Shown here: one piece after another, positions 19,404 to 27,468 of the stretch
Layout: every line of letters begins with the position of its first letter
How positions within the stretch are numbered: the first letter of the stretch is position 1
NCBI GenBank assembly: GCA_041395665.1
Contig: JAWLAB010000005.1
Coordinates: 129,283-193,282, forward strand
DNA length: 64,000 nt
DNA from: Pseudomonadales bacterium
GTDB taxonomy: Bacteria; Pseudomonadota; Gammaproteobacteria; Pseudomonadales; UBA7239
Reading direction: 5' to 3'
Translations under genes and position numbers: made by a program
Notes under the pieces: generated by a model
What the model saw: the letters and a program-made list of their open reading frames with translations, nothing else
What the model was told of the DNA's origin: nothing
Database searches by the model: none

Positions 19404-19967
19404 ATGGGCAATCGTCTGTCAAAAATCTACACCCGCACCGGCGATGACGGTACTACCGGCCTCGGTGACGGCAAGCGCACGCGCAAAGACAGCCCGCGCA
19501 TGGAAGCCATCGGCACTATCGACGAATTAAATAGCGTGATCGGCGTGATGCTAGCCCATACGATGCCTGATGATTTGCGTACTGTTTTCACCACCATTCA
19601 ACATCGCTTATTTGATTTAGGTGGCGAGTTAGCGATGCCCGGCTACACATTTATTGATGATGCTGATGTGCAGTGGGTGGAAGAAACACTCGATCACTAC
19701 AATGAAAATCTGCCACCACTCAAAGATTTTATTTTGCCTGGTGGCACCATCACCGCAGCCAACTGCCATTTAGCGCGCAGTATTTGTCGCCGCGCTGAGC
19801 GAATTTTGGTGCACATGCACGAAAGCGATCCCGTCAACAAACCCGTGCGGCAATACATCAACCGCTTATCAGATTGGCTGTTTGTCTGCGCGCGCGTGTT
19901 GAATCGTTTGGATGGCATAGATTCAGAAGTGTTGTGGAAACCCAAACCGGTGACAGCGGGAAAATAA
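19404..19967 (+). CDS. PduO-type cob(I)alamin adenosyltransferase
   Basis: This 187-residue protein has the N-terminal ATP-binding motif YTRTGDDGTTGLGDGKR and the conserved RRAER helix (SICRRAERILV) of the PduO/MMAB family. It converts cobalamin to adenosylcobalamin. It is read divergently from cobC about 50 bases away, so the two may share a promoter region and supply cofactor for B12 enzymes. A B12-binding radical SAM gene near 60.6-62.1 kb is a possible but unproven consumer of cobalamin. Confidence 0.92.
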   Translation: MGNRLSKIYTRTGDDGTTGLGDGKRTRKDSPRMEAIGTIDELNSVIGVMLAHTMPDDLRTVFTTIQHRLFDLGGELAMPGYTFIDDADVQWVEETLDHYNENLPPLKDFILPGGTITAANCHLARSICRRAERILVHMHESDPVNKPVRQYINRLSDWLFVCARVLNRLDGIDSEVLWKPKPVTAGK

Positions 19968-19987
19968 TTCCCGCTGCAATCCATTTT

Positions 19988-20902
19988 TTAAGGCCACAAC
20001 CAAGCCGCGCCGATCACACCACTGGAATCGCCGTGCTCGGCTTTTAACAAACGCGTGCGCACCACATCCGAAAAAATCCACTGCTCCCACGCCGCGGGCA
20101 CTTCGCGATACAACTCATCGACATTCGAAACACCGCCACCCAGTACAACGACATCTGGATCAACTACATTGATCACCACAGCCAAAGCACGCGCTAACAA
20201 TTGCACATAATCATTCCAAACGCGCACAGCCACGGCATCGCCTTGACGCATCAAATCAATACCTTGTTGCGTTTTTTCAATGGCAAGACCTGCTGCACGA
20301 AAACTGTTGCCGAGGCTTCGACCACTTAACCAATTCTCAACGCAATTTTCACGCCCACAAAAACAGAAACGCACTTTGCGCCCTTCTACGCTGTTGCCAG
20401 GCATAGCGTTGTGCCCCCACTCACCAGCATTATTGTTGGGGCCTTTGAGCAATTGTTGGCGGATCACCACGCCACCGCCCACGCCGGTACCGAGAATTAC
20501 GCCAAACACGCTATCTGCGCCGCGCCCCACACCTGCACAGGCTTCTGACAGCACAAAACAGTCGGCATCGTTAGCTAAACGCACAGGACGCGCTAATGTT
20601 TCGCACAAATCATGCAGCAGTGGTTTTTCATTCAAAGCGGTTGAATTGCAACCGCGCATCAAACCGGTTCTGGGTGATTGTGAGCCGGGTGTACCAATAC
20701 CAATCGGTATATTTTCTTCTAAATGGTTTTCCGCAATTGCACGCTCAACCAAAGCTTTAATGGCTTGCAAGGTACCCTGATAATCTTCGTGTGGCGTTGG
20801 TACACGCTCACGCCACACAACTTTACTATCACCCTCTAAAACAGCAGCCTCAATTTTAGTACCACCAAGATCCACACCAATACGCTTTTGTCTCGCATCC
20901 AT
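19988..20902 (-). CDS. ROK family sugar kinase, fructokinase/NagK-like
   Basis: This 304-residue ROK kinase has the N-terminal phosphate-binding motif GVDLGGTKIEA, the catalytic Asp in LANDADCF, the EWGHN zinc-side motif and the zinc cysteines in CFCGRENC. The overall pattern (GTPGS, NSTALN, ILGTGVGGG) matches bacterial fructokinase Mak and N-acetylglucosamine kinase. Exact sugar specificity cannot be told. It is 6 bases downstream of ampE on the same strand. Confidence 0.88.
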   Translation of the reverse strand: MDARQKRIGVDLGGTKIEAAVLEGDSKVVWRERVPTPHEDYQGTLQAIKALVERAIAENHLEENIPIGIGTPGSQSPRTGLMRGCNSTALNEKPLLHDLCETLARPVRLANDADCFVLSEACAGVGRGADSVFGVILGTGVGGGVVIRQQLLKGPNNNAGEWGHNAMPGNSVEGRKVRFCFCGRENCVENWLSGRSLGNSFRAAGLAIEKTQQGIDLMRQGDAVAVRVWNDYVQLLARALAVVINVVDPDVVVLGGGVSNVDELYREVPAAWEQWIFSDVVRTRLLKAEHGDSSGVIGAAWLWP

Positions 20903-20908
20903 TTACTA

Positions 20909-21760
20909 CTACCTCAAAATAAGAATCGCTAATGCAAGGCTAACAATGCCTAAAATTTCAGTACGCTTCATCAACATTTCTAATGCAGCACTGCGCTGTA
21001 GCGTCAAACGTAAGCTGTATTCCACATCTTCTGGCAGTAAAGAAACCTCAACATCCAGAATCAATGCTTCATCTAAACATTGCGCTAAAAAATCTGCTGA
21101 AGTTATCTGTGTATCCAGAATATTTTTCTGCCATATACGCATCCCAGTTGTAAAATTTCCTGCCAGACAAGCGCATCCGCCCATAAAACGCACAGGCAAC
21201 CACTCCAAAAAATGCTGAAGTTTTTTTGCTGACGGCAAATCACCACTATGAGTTTTTTCATGATTGTTATACATCACCGCCCAGCGATAAAGCACTGCTC
21301 CTGCAGGCCCTAAAATAAAAAACCAGAAAAAAACAGCAAAAACCCGATCAAGACACCAGCAACCAGCATAGCGCCGCCAAGCCAGCCACAAAGCTTGACC
21401 TGTATCCTGATCACTAGGCATTACGCCTGATTCTTCAAGATGCAGTAATACAGACTCAGGATTCTCCTCTCGCAATTGCAGCGCCAAATTACGCATGCCT
21501 TTGCACCAATCACCTCGCCCAACGCTGTACAGCAGCAAAAATACACCAAGAAAAAATGACAGCCAGAAATCCAACTGCCACCAAACAACCGCTAAAAGGA
21601 CGACAGCTCCAAACAACGCTACAAATATCAGCCAGCTATGTGGCTTCCGTAGCGCGAATTGATTCAAAGTAGAAGCAAACCATGTGTCGCGATGTAAGTA
21701 GTGCACAAGCCCCGTGTAGCGCGCCAATAAAAAAACGAACACAATACTCAGCAGAGCCAT
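20909..21760 (-). CDS. ampE: AmpE-like inner membrane protein
   Basis: This 283-residue inner membrane protein has about four to five hydrophobic segments, including the C-terminal ILGIVSLALAILILR. The layout and the Arg/Trp-rich middle (LAWRRYAGCW) match AmpE, the putative sensor next to AmpD in beta-lactamase regulation and related to CobD/CbiB. AmpD is not adjacent here; the neighbour is a sugar kinase. The assignment to AmpE is good, but its signalling role is only known by association. Confidence 0.78.
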   Translation of the reverse strand: MALLSIVFVFLLARYTGLVHYLHRDTWFASTLNQFALRKPHSWLIFVALFGAVVLLAVVWWQLDFWLSFFLGVFLLLYSVGRGDWCKGMRNLALQLREENPESVLLHLEESGVMPSDQDTGQALWLAWRRYAGCWCLDRVFAVFFWFFILGPAGAVLYRWAVMYNNHEKTHSGDLPSAKKLQHFLEWLPVRFMGGCACLAGNFTTGMRIWQKNILDTQITSADFLAQCLDEALILDVEVSLLPEDVEYSLRLTLQRSAALEMLMKRTEILGIVSLALAILILR

Positions 21761-21789
21761 AACATTTCTCTCCTTCTAAAAACACTTAC

Positions 21790-21809
21790 CGAGGTTATCA
21801 TAAACCTCG
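21790..21809. promoter_or_regulatory. Inverted repeat between ampE and nhaA
   Basis: A 7-bp inverted repeat, CGAGGTT with AACCTCG and a 6-base spacer, lies in the 71-base gap between the divergent ampE and nhaA starts. There is no T run, so it is not a terminator. It could be an operator or part of the nhaA leader. Confidence 0.3.
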
Positions 21810-21831
21810 TGACCACCAATTACCGACATCA

Positions 21832-23217
21832 ATGACAATGCATCCTGATCACACCAAAAGTCAGTCTGAGTACATACGCACAGCTCCTTGGGAGCCAGTC
21901 TTCACACGCGTTCTCTTGCCGCTAGAACGCTTCACGCACCAGCAATCGAGCAGCAGTTTATTGTTGCTACTTTGTACCGTCGTCGCTCTGATACTGGCCA
22001 ACTCTCGTTTTAGTGAAATCTATCTACACACGCTACACACGCCCATTGCCATCTCTGTCAGCACGCTGCGTTTTGAATTAAGCCTACAACACTGGATCAA
22101 CGAAGCACTAATGAGCTTTTTCTTCTTATTAGTTGGATTGGAATTAAAACGCGAGTTATTGGTAGGTGAGCTGGCAGACAAACAACGCGCAGCATTACCT
22201 GCAATCGCCGCTATCGGCGGGATACTTGTACCAGCAGCAATTTATTGGCTGTGGAACCCATCGGGTATTGAAAAAAGTGGTTGGGGCATCCCCATGGCAA
22301 CCGATATTGCTTTTGCCGTCGGCGCACTCTGTGCATTGGGAAAACGCATCCCCTCTGCACTAGCAACATTTTTAATCGCATTGGCAATCGTCGATGACAT
22401 TGGCGCTGTTTTAGTGATTGCAATTTTCTACACGGAACAGTTGCACGCTGCGGCTCTATTGACCAGCCTTTCACTTACAGCGCTGCTAATTGTTTTGAAT
22501 TTAGGTGGCGTTCGCCATCTCGCACCGTATTTACTGCTGGGCATTTTGCTTTGGTGCGCCATGCTCAACAGCGGCATACACGCTACGCTCGCCGGCATTA
22601 TTTTGGCATTCACCATCCCAGTGCGTGCAAAATACACGCATCCTTATTGGATTCGCCAAGTCACAGAAATTGCACAAAAGATGGAATCCCATGCTCGGAC
22701 AGATATCGACACACTCACGCAAATGGATCTTGATGCTCAAGTATCCGCTTTGGAAAAAAACCTAGAACTAGCACAAGCCCCTGCGCAGCGCTTAGAACAT
22801 TCTTTGCATTTTTTGGTGGCGTTTATCATTGTGCCGTTGTTTGCATTAGCGAATGCCGGCATCCCTATTCGCTGGGACGATCTTTTACATATCACGGCAC
22901 ATCCTGTAGCACTCGGTGTTACTAGCGGACTAGTTCTTGGCAAGTGGATGGGCATAACTGCCTCTTGTTGGTTAGCCATTAAGATTGGCATTGCCGCTCT
23001 TCCCAACTCCATGCAAATGCGCCACATACACGGCATAGGTCTACTTGCTGGCATTGGATTTACGATGTCTATTTTTATTGCAGATTTGGCATTTACTGCC
23101 GCACCAGAGTTTTTGCTACTAGCAAAAACAGGCATTTTGCTGGCATCTCTACTAGCTGCTACATTGGGCTACTGTTGGTTGCGCTTCGCTTGCCACAACA
23201 ACAAGGTTGCCACATGA
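21832..23217 (+). CDS. nhaA: Na+/H+ antiporter NhaA
   Basis: This 461-residue inner membrane antiporter exchanges sodium for protons. It has a dozen hydrophobic segments and the functional core MATDIAFAVGALCALGKR followed by the adjacent Asp pair in AIVDDIGAVLV, the ion-binding residues of NhaA. It is longer than the E. coli protein, with an N-terminal extension and a hydrophilic loop (about 270-310) before LEHSLHFLVAFIIVPLFA, as in many NhaA relatives. Its stop overlaps the hda start by 4 bases. Confidence 0.95.
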   Translation: MTMHPDHTKSQSEYIRTAPWEPVFTRVLLPLERFTHQQSSSSLLLLLCTVVALILANSRFSEIYLHTLHTPIAISVSTLRFELSLQHWINEALMSFFFLLVGLELKRELLVGELADKQRAALPAIAAIGGILVPAAIYWLWNPSGIEKSGWGIPMATDIAFAVGALCALGKRIPSALATFLIALAIVDDIGAVLVIAIFYTEQLHAAALLTSLSLTALLIVLNLGGVRHLAPYLLLGILLWCAMLNSGIHATLAGIILAFTIPVRAKYTHPYWIRQVTEIAQKMESHARTDIDTLTQMDLDAQVSALEKNLELAQAPAQRLEHSLHFLVAFIIVPLFALANAGIPIRWDDLLHITAHPVALGVTSGLVLGKWMGITASCWLAIKIGIAALPNSMQMRHIHGIGLLAGIGFTMSIFIADLAFTAAPEFLLLAKTGILLASLLAATLGYCWLRFACHNNKVAT

Positions 23218-23936
23218 ATCTACCAACACCCAAACAGCTCTCACTCAATGTGCAGTTGAATGACGACGCAACATTTGAAAATTTTTTTGCACCAGAAAAT
23301 AGTACACATGCGCTGGCTTTGAATGCTGTGCGCTCGCTCGCTTCCAACAACAACGCAGAACGGTTTATTTATTTATGGGGAGCAGAAGGCACAGGCACCA
23401 GCCATTTATTACAAGCAGCCTGCGCTAGCGCGAGCAAACAAAACCAAATTTGCCTTTATTTACCGCTGGAGGAATTAGCAGGTTATGCCGCCGATGCCTT
23501 ATTGGAAAATCTCGATCAAGTAAATTTGGTTTGCTTAGATGGGCTGCAGCATGTTGTAGGGCAAATAGGTTGGGCTCACGCGTTATTTCATTTTTATAAC
23601 CGCTTACGAGAAAACAAACACTGTCGCTTATTGGTCTCTGCAAATTGCGCCCCACGCGATCTAATGACTTCACTAGAAGATTTAGTGTCGCGTATGGGTT
23701 GGGGAACAACGTTCCACCTCACAGCATTAAGTGACGAGGAAAAAACGCAGGCATTTAAAATACGGGCTCACGCACGCGGCATTGAATTATCAGATGAAGT
23801 ATTAAACTTTATTATTCAGCGAGCAGACCGAGACATGCTGACACTTTTTGAATGTTTGCACCAACTGGATACGCTATCACTAGAAGAAAAGCGGCGCGTT
23901 ACTATTCCATTTATAAAAACAGCTCTCGGCTGGTAA
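23214..23936 (+). CDS. hda: DnaA regulatory inactivator Hda
   Basis: This 240-residue AAA+ protein is related to DnaA domain III without the DNA-binding part. In E. coli, Hda with the sliding clamp stimulates DnaA-ATP hydrolysis to prevent re-initiation. The N-terminal stretch NLPTPKQLSLNVQL contains the clamp-binding type motif QLSLNV. The P-loop reads GAEGTGTSH, lacking the usual Lys, which is common in Hda. ATG 23214 overlaps the nhaA stop; the longer open frame from 23175 lies inside nhaA. Translational coupling of hda to nhaA is unusual and may tie the two levels. Confidence 0.9.
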   Translation: MNLPTPKQLSLNVQLNDDATFENFFAPENSTHALALNAVRSLASNNNAERFIYLWGAEGTGTSHLLQAACASASKQNQICLYLPLEELAGYAADALLENLDQVNLVCLDGLQHVVGQIGWAHALFHFYNRLRENKHCRLLVSANCAPRDLMTSLEDLVSRMGWGTTFHLTALSDEEKTQAFKIRAHARGIELSDEVLNFIIQRADRDMLTLFECLHQLDTLSLEEKRRVTIPFIKTALGW

Positions 23937-23948
23937 TTAAAATTACAA

Positions 23949-24860
23949 CTATGCTAAGCGGCTGCCCCACCCTAATTTTGTGCGGCAAGTTTCGTAATAA
24001 TCATGATCAAGTGGATGCACAAGCTTAAGCACTTCTTTTTTCTTTTTTATGTATACCTCATCGCCGGCACGCAATGAAATGTGCATCTGACCATCACAAG
24101 ATAACTCTGGCTTTCCATCCAGCTCAGCATTTGCGCTAGGCTTACTCAGCACAACACGCAAGTGGCTGTTTCCTGTCACAACAATAGGACGGCTAGTCAA
24201 TGTATGGGGAAACATGGGCACTAAAGCCATGGCGTCCAACGCAGGATGCAAAATAGGACCACCGCCAGATAGTGCATACGCTGTTGAGCCTGTTGGTGTG
24301 GAAACGATCAAACCATCAGAGTGCTGGCTGTAAACAAAATGATCATCCAAATACAGCGCAAACTCGATCATGCGCAGTGAAGCGCCGCGATGTAAAACAA
24401 TTTCGTTCAGAGCATCGCCATCTGCGATGAGTTTCTTATCGCGAAAAACTTTTGTCTCTAACAAAAACCGCTCTTCCAATCGATAGTGACCAGACAAAAC
24501 ATTGCCTACGCGCTGTTCAATTTCATCCGGCGCAATATCCGTTAAAAAACCAAGGCTGCCACGATTAATACCTAACACCGGTACAGATTGACGACACAAT
24601 GCACGCGCAACCCCGAGCATGCTGCCGTCACCACCTACAACAATCACTAGATCACAATTGTTTCCCAGCTGCTCCCGATCACACACTTGCTGATTAGCGA
24701 TCCTTCTATCAAGCAACGCGTGTGTTTCACTTTCAATTACTAATTCTGCTCCACGCGCTTGCAGGAAACTCGCCAACATCGTCAAAGTATCTACAACCTG
24801 ACGACTTCCTTTGCGACTGACAAGGCCAACCCGTTTAAAATGATCTGCCATTTTATTCAA
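23949..24860 (-). CDS. nadK: NAD kinase
   Basis: This 303-residue cytosolic enzyme phosphorylates NAD to NADP using ATP. The GGDGS motif (in VVGGDGSMLGVA), the NEIVLHRG segment and the STPTGSTAYALSGGGP signature are all present. Its start overlaps the stop of the upstream cNMP-rhodanese gene by 4 bases, so the pair is translationally coupled. The two genes converge on hda with a 12-base gap. Confidence 0.96.
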   Translation of the reverse strand: MNKMADHFKRVGLVSRKGSRQVVDTLTMLASFLQARGAELVIESETHALLDRRIANQQVCDREQLGNNCDLVIVVGGDGSMLGVARALCRQSVPVLGINRGSLGFLTDIAPDEIEQRVGNVLSGHYRLEERFLLETKVFRDKKLIADGDALNEIVLHRGASLRMIEFALYLDDHFVYSQHSDGLIVSTPTGSTAYALSGGGPILHPALDAMALVPMFPHTLTSRPIVVTGNSHLRVVLSKPSANAELDGKPELSCDGQMHISLRAGDEVYIKKKKEVLKLVHPLDHDYYETCRTKLGWGSRLA

Positions 24861-25960
24861 CCTGTACTACTTTCATAGGCAATAGGTGACAACGGCGGCA
24901 CCACATCTAAAAAATCACTGCGTACACGCGCATCAAGCCCATCAATACCATGCAGCAAGTATTGTGCAGAAAAACCTTTCGATTGCATTAAAAAAACCGC
25001 AGCACGCGAACGCATACCTGTGTCACAGCAAACAATAAATTGCTTGTTACTATCCAACGCTGATGCCAGATACAGGGGCAAACATGCCAATGGCGTGTTA
25101 ACTGCCTTAGGCAAGCGGGCAATATCAAACTCTTCTGGCAAACGAACATCTAACACAACGACATCCGTTGCCAATGCTTGCTCCAAATCAGAAGATTTCA
25201 AATATTCGACGGCAGGCTCACGCAATAGCAACATGAAATCTGCCTTATCAAGGCGCATCAGTAGTCCATCGCTAATCATCGTCACCGTTGCGTTACGCAC
25301 AGTGTTATAAATTAATGCATCTTCACCAAAGCAGCGCCCATAACCAATATCGACCAAATGATGCTCTGAATGATCGTCAAGCCGTCTTGTTACTGCCGCT
25401 CTACCTTGCCGAATAAAATAACAGCCATCGCCAGCGTCACCTTGACGCAAAATAATATCGCCCGCATTCACACGCACAGGCTTTAATCGCGAGAAAATCT
25501 GACTCACATTCAACGGCGGAACTTTAAGGAATAAATTTGAGCGCAATAGCGTCAATCGCCAGCTGGCCTCATCATCTCTCTCTGCTCGATAGGAGAGATC
25601 CAGCTCTATAGCTGAGGCTACATGATCCCAACACAATTGCTTATCAAGCATAGAGCGCTCAATACGCAAACAAATACAGTACGTAAGAGCTACTACTGAT
25701 TGAAGGCCGATCTCTTCGTAGCCTATAGGAAAACGCTGTTCTGCGGTGTGCGTCACACTACCTACGGAATAGCAAACTTCAGCCTCTCCCGATAATAAAT
25801 AAAAATAATATCGAGTGCTGTCCGCAATAGAAAATAATAGTTGCCCAGCGCCAACCAAGAAAGAGTCATTATGATCAAGCAGCAACTGCAAAGAATTTTC
25901 ATTGAGACCGTTTAACGGAATCAAGCGACGAATTAGGGCAGAAGGCAAATTGCGCATCAC
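24857..25960 (-). CDS. Double cyclic-nucleotide-binding domain plus rhodanese protein
   Basis: This 367-residue soluble protein has three parts. A degenerate cNMP-binding-like domain (about 10-125) is followed by a clear one (about 140-255, with GDIILRQGDAGDGCYFIRQGRAAV and RCFGEDALIYNTVRNATV), then a rhodanese domain (about 270-355) with the active Cys in CCDTGMRSRAA. There is no DNA-binding helix-turn-helix, so it is not a Crp-type regulator. The combination suggests a cNMP-responsive sulfur- or persulfide-handling protein. It is translationally coupled to NAD kinase. The start is one of two adjacent ATG codons. Confidence 0.82.
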   Translation of the reverse strand: MMRNLPSALIRRLIPLNGLNENSLQLLLDHNDSFLVGAGQLLFSIADSTRYYFYLLSGEAEVCYSVGSVTHTAEQRFPIGYEEIGLQSVVALTYCICLRIERSMLDKQLCWDHVASAIELDLSYRAERDDEASWRLTLLRSNLFLKVPPLNVSQIFSRLKPVRVNAGDIILRQGDAGDGCYFIRQGRAAVTRRLDDHSEHHLVDIGYGRCFGEDALIYNTVRNATVTMISDGLLMRLDKADFMLLLREPAVEYLKSSDLEQALATDVVVLDVRLPEEFDIARLPKAVNTPLACLPLYLASALDSNKQFIVCCDTGMRSRAAVFLMQSKGFSAQYLLHGIDGLDARVRSDFLDVVPPLSPIAYESSTG

Positions 25961-26013
25961 AAATTTCTATCAATTATTTTGTACGATTAGACAAAAAAGT
26001 TTTGCGTATGTAA

Positions 26014-26047
26014 ACAAAAAAGCCCGTATGTACGACACATACGGGCT
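26014..26047 (-). terminator. Intrinsic terminator after the secreted-protein pair
   Basis: An 11-bp perfect stem (26021-26031 with 26037-26047) has a 5-base loop and, reading on the minus strand, is followed by a T run (the A tract at 26015-26021). It lies about 30 bases past the stop of the minus-strand gene at 26077. Confidence 0.92.
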
Positions 26048-26076
26048 TTCAGACTCTGAAAGAGGATATAGATCAG

Positions 26077-26700
26077 TTAAGGAGTCACTGTACCGCTCAC
26101 TGCCAATTTCACAGCCAAAACTCCCATCCTTTGAACGCCGGCCAATTGGTTGCTCTGCACAGCAGTCGCATCAAAAGTCAGCACACCATACTGTCCGCCG
26201 CCTCTTCTGGTGGCAACATTCAATTGGCTGCGCTTAACTAAAGTTGTTGGCTGAAGGACTGTAATTGCCTGTACACCGCCATTTCTTAAAGTGCAGGCCA
26301 TACCGGCTGGATAAGGTGTCTGCGCTGTCACTTCGAGCTGATTCAAGAAATCATCTAAAGTACCTGCTGGTGCTCCGGGAGGATCTAGTGGACCCGGTGC
26401 GTAAACATCAGGAGCCATGTAGATAACATACGGGCTCGCAGGAGTTCTACCGTCAACTTTATACCAAGTGCCGTTCAATACTGGCACCAATCCACTATCA
26501 GTAATAGTGTAAGTACCATCATCCAAGAAAGTTACATTGACTGTATCTGTCGTCTTGATTGAGCGACATCCCGACACAGCAAGACTCTGCACAGCAGCAG
26601 CGCCAGTCATATTCAAGACTGGCAGAGCAGCAAAGCTTGCCGAAGCTGTTAGCAACGATGCTGAAGCCATTACAGCTGTCAAAATTGATTTCATTTTCAT
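26077..26700 (-). CDS. Secreted hypothetical protein, second of a tandem paralogous pair
   Basis: This 207-residue protein starts with a Sec signal peptide (MKMKSILTAVMASASLL..., cleavage after the Ala-Ser-Phe-Ala region). ATG 26700 is preferred over a start at 26742 because AGAGG lies about 6 bases upstream and the signal begins there. The mature chain shares its layout with the product of the next gene upstream: TGAAAVQSLAVSGC, DDGTYTI, GTWYKV, a second Cys in MACTLR, then TTLVKRSQL and a closing AVKLAVSG. The two conserved Cys could form a disulfide. I do not recognise a family and propose no function. A terminator follows, so the two genes make a short operon. Confidence 0.75.
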   Translation of the reverse strand: MKMKSILTAVMASASLLTASASFAALPVLNMTGAAAVQSLAVSGCRSIKTTDTVNVTFLDDGTYTITDSGLVPVLNGTWYKVDGRTPASPYVIYMAPDVYAPGPLDPPGAPAGTLDDFLNQLEVTAQTPYPAGMACTLRNGGVQAITVLQPTTLVKRSQLNVATRRGGGQYGVLTFDATAVQSNQLAGVQRMGVLAVKLAVSGTVTP

Positions 26701-26766
26701 GTTATACCTCTGTTTTTGTAAGTTATCGGATAACAAAATCACAATAACACTGCGCTAATAAGCATG

Positions 26767-27375
26767 TTAAAGTCCAGTCCAAGCACCACTTGTGAGCTTA
26801 ACTTGCAATTTAAATGCGCCCAAACCAGTAGCATTATTTTGCTGTAAACCTACCATTTGTAAATCACCAGCCACGACTGTCGCACCGCGAACAACACGAG
26901 TAACAATCTGGTTTTTTATAACTCGAGTAGTAGCCGGTAGAAGATTAAGGGCGCTCATACCAGTGAATCGTGTTTGGCAGTTGGCCAGCCCAGCCGTCTG
27001 TAACTCGCCAAACAAGTTAAGCAATGACGCAGAGTTAATCGACAAATAATATGTTGCCCCTCTGCTCGTGGCTACTTTAGTCCATTCACCTGTCATAGTA
27101 GCGACAGGTGCGCCGCCACCTGTTGGATAACGAAACTGTACATAACTACCGTTATCGTATAACGCGATATCATTACGAGTAGGAGAAACACCCCTTGGCG
27201 TCCAAATTCTCAAAGGATTGCAGCGGCCAACAGCTAGAGCTTGTGTAACCTCAGCCCCCGTCCATGTGTATTGAACATTGGGATAGGCTGCATTTAACGG
27301 CTGTTTCCAATCAGGCAGAACTAACGCAAAAGCGCCGCACACAGCAGCCAAGGTAAAGACGGTAGTCTTCTTCAT
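26767..27375 (-). CDS. Secreted hypothetical protein, first of a tandem paralogous pair
   Basis: This 202-residue protein has an N-terminal signal or anchor (MKKTTVFTLAAVCGAFALVL) and a mature part that parallels the downstream gene product: TGAEVTQALAVGRC, DNGSYVQF, GEWTKV, a second Cys in LANCQTRF, LPATTRVIKNQI and a final FKLQVKLTSG. The overall identity looks low, so the duplication is old or the family evolves quickly. GGAG precedes the ATG. It lies 92 bases downstream of pnp on the same strand but has its own ribosome site. Function is unknown. Confidence 0.75.
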   Translation of the reverse strand: MKKTTVFTLAAVCGAFALVLPDWKQPLNAAYPNVQYTWTGAEVTQALAVGRCNPLRIWTPRGVSPTRNDIALYDNGSYVQFRYPTGGGAPVATMTGEWTKVATSRGATYYLSINSASLLNLFGELQTAGLANCQTRFTGMSALNLLPATTRVIKNQIVTRVVRGATVVAGDLQMVGLQQNNATGLGAFKLQVKLTSGAWTGL

Positions 27376-27468
27376 AGTGTTTCTCCGTTGTAATACTTGT
27401 TATGGCGCAACTTTACTGAATCTAAGGGAGGCAGACAACCCCCCTCCCGAACTTTTTACACAAAAAAC

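Noticed and set aside
27426..27448. Hairpin GGGAGG...CCTCCC downstream of pnp as a terminator
   Set aside because: On the pnp strand it is not followed by a T run, and the T run on the other side has no upstream gene.
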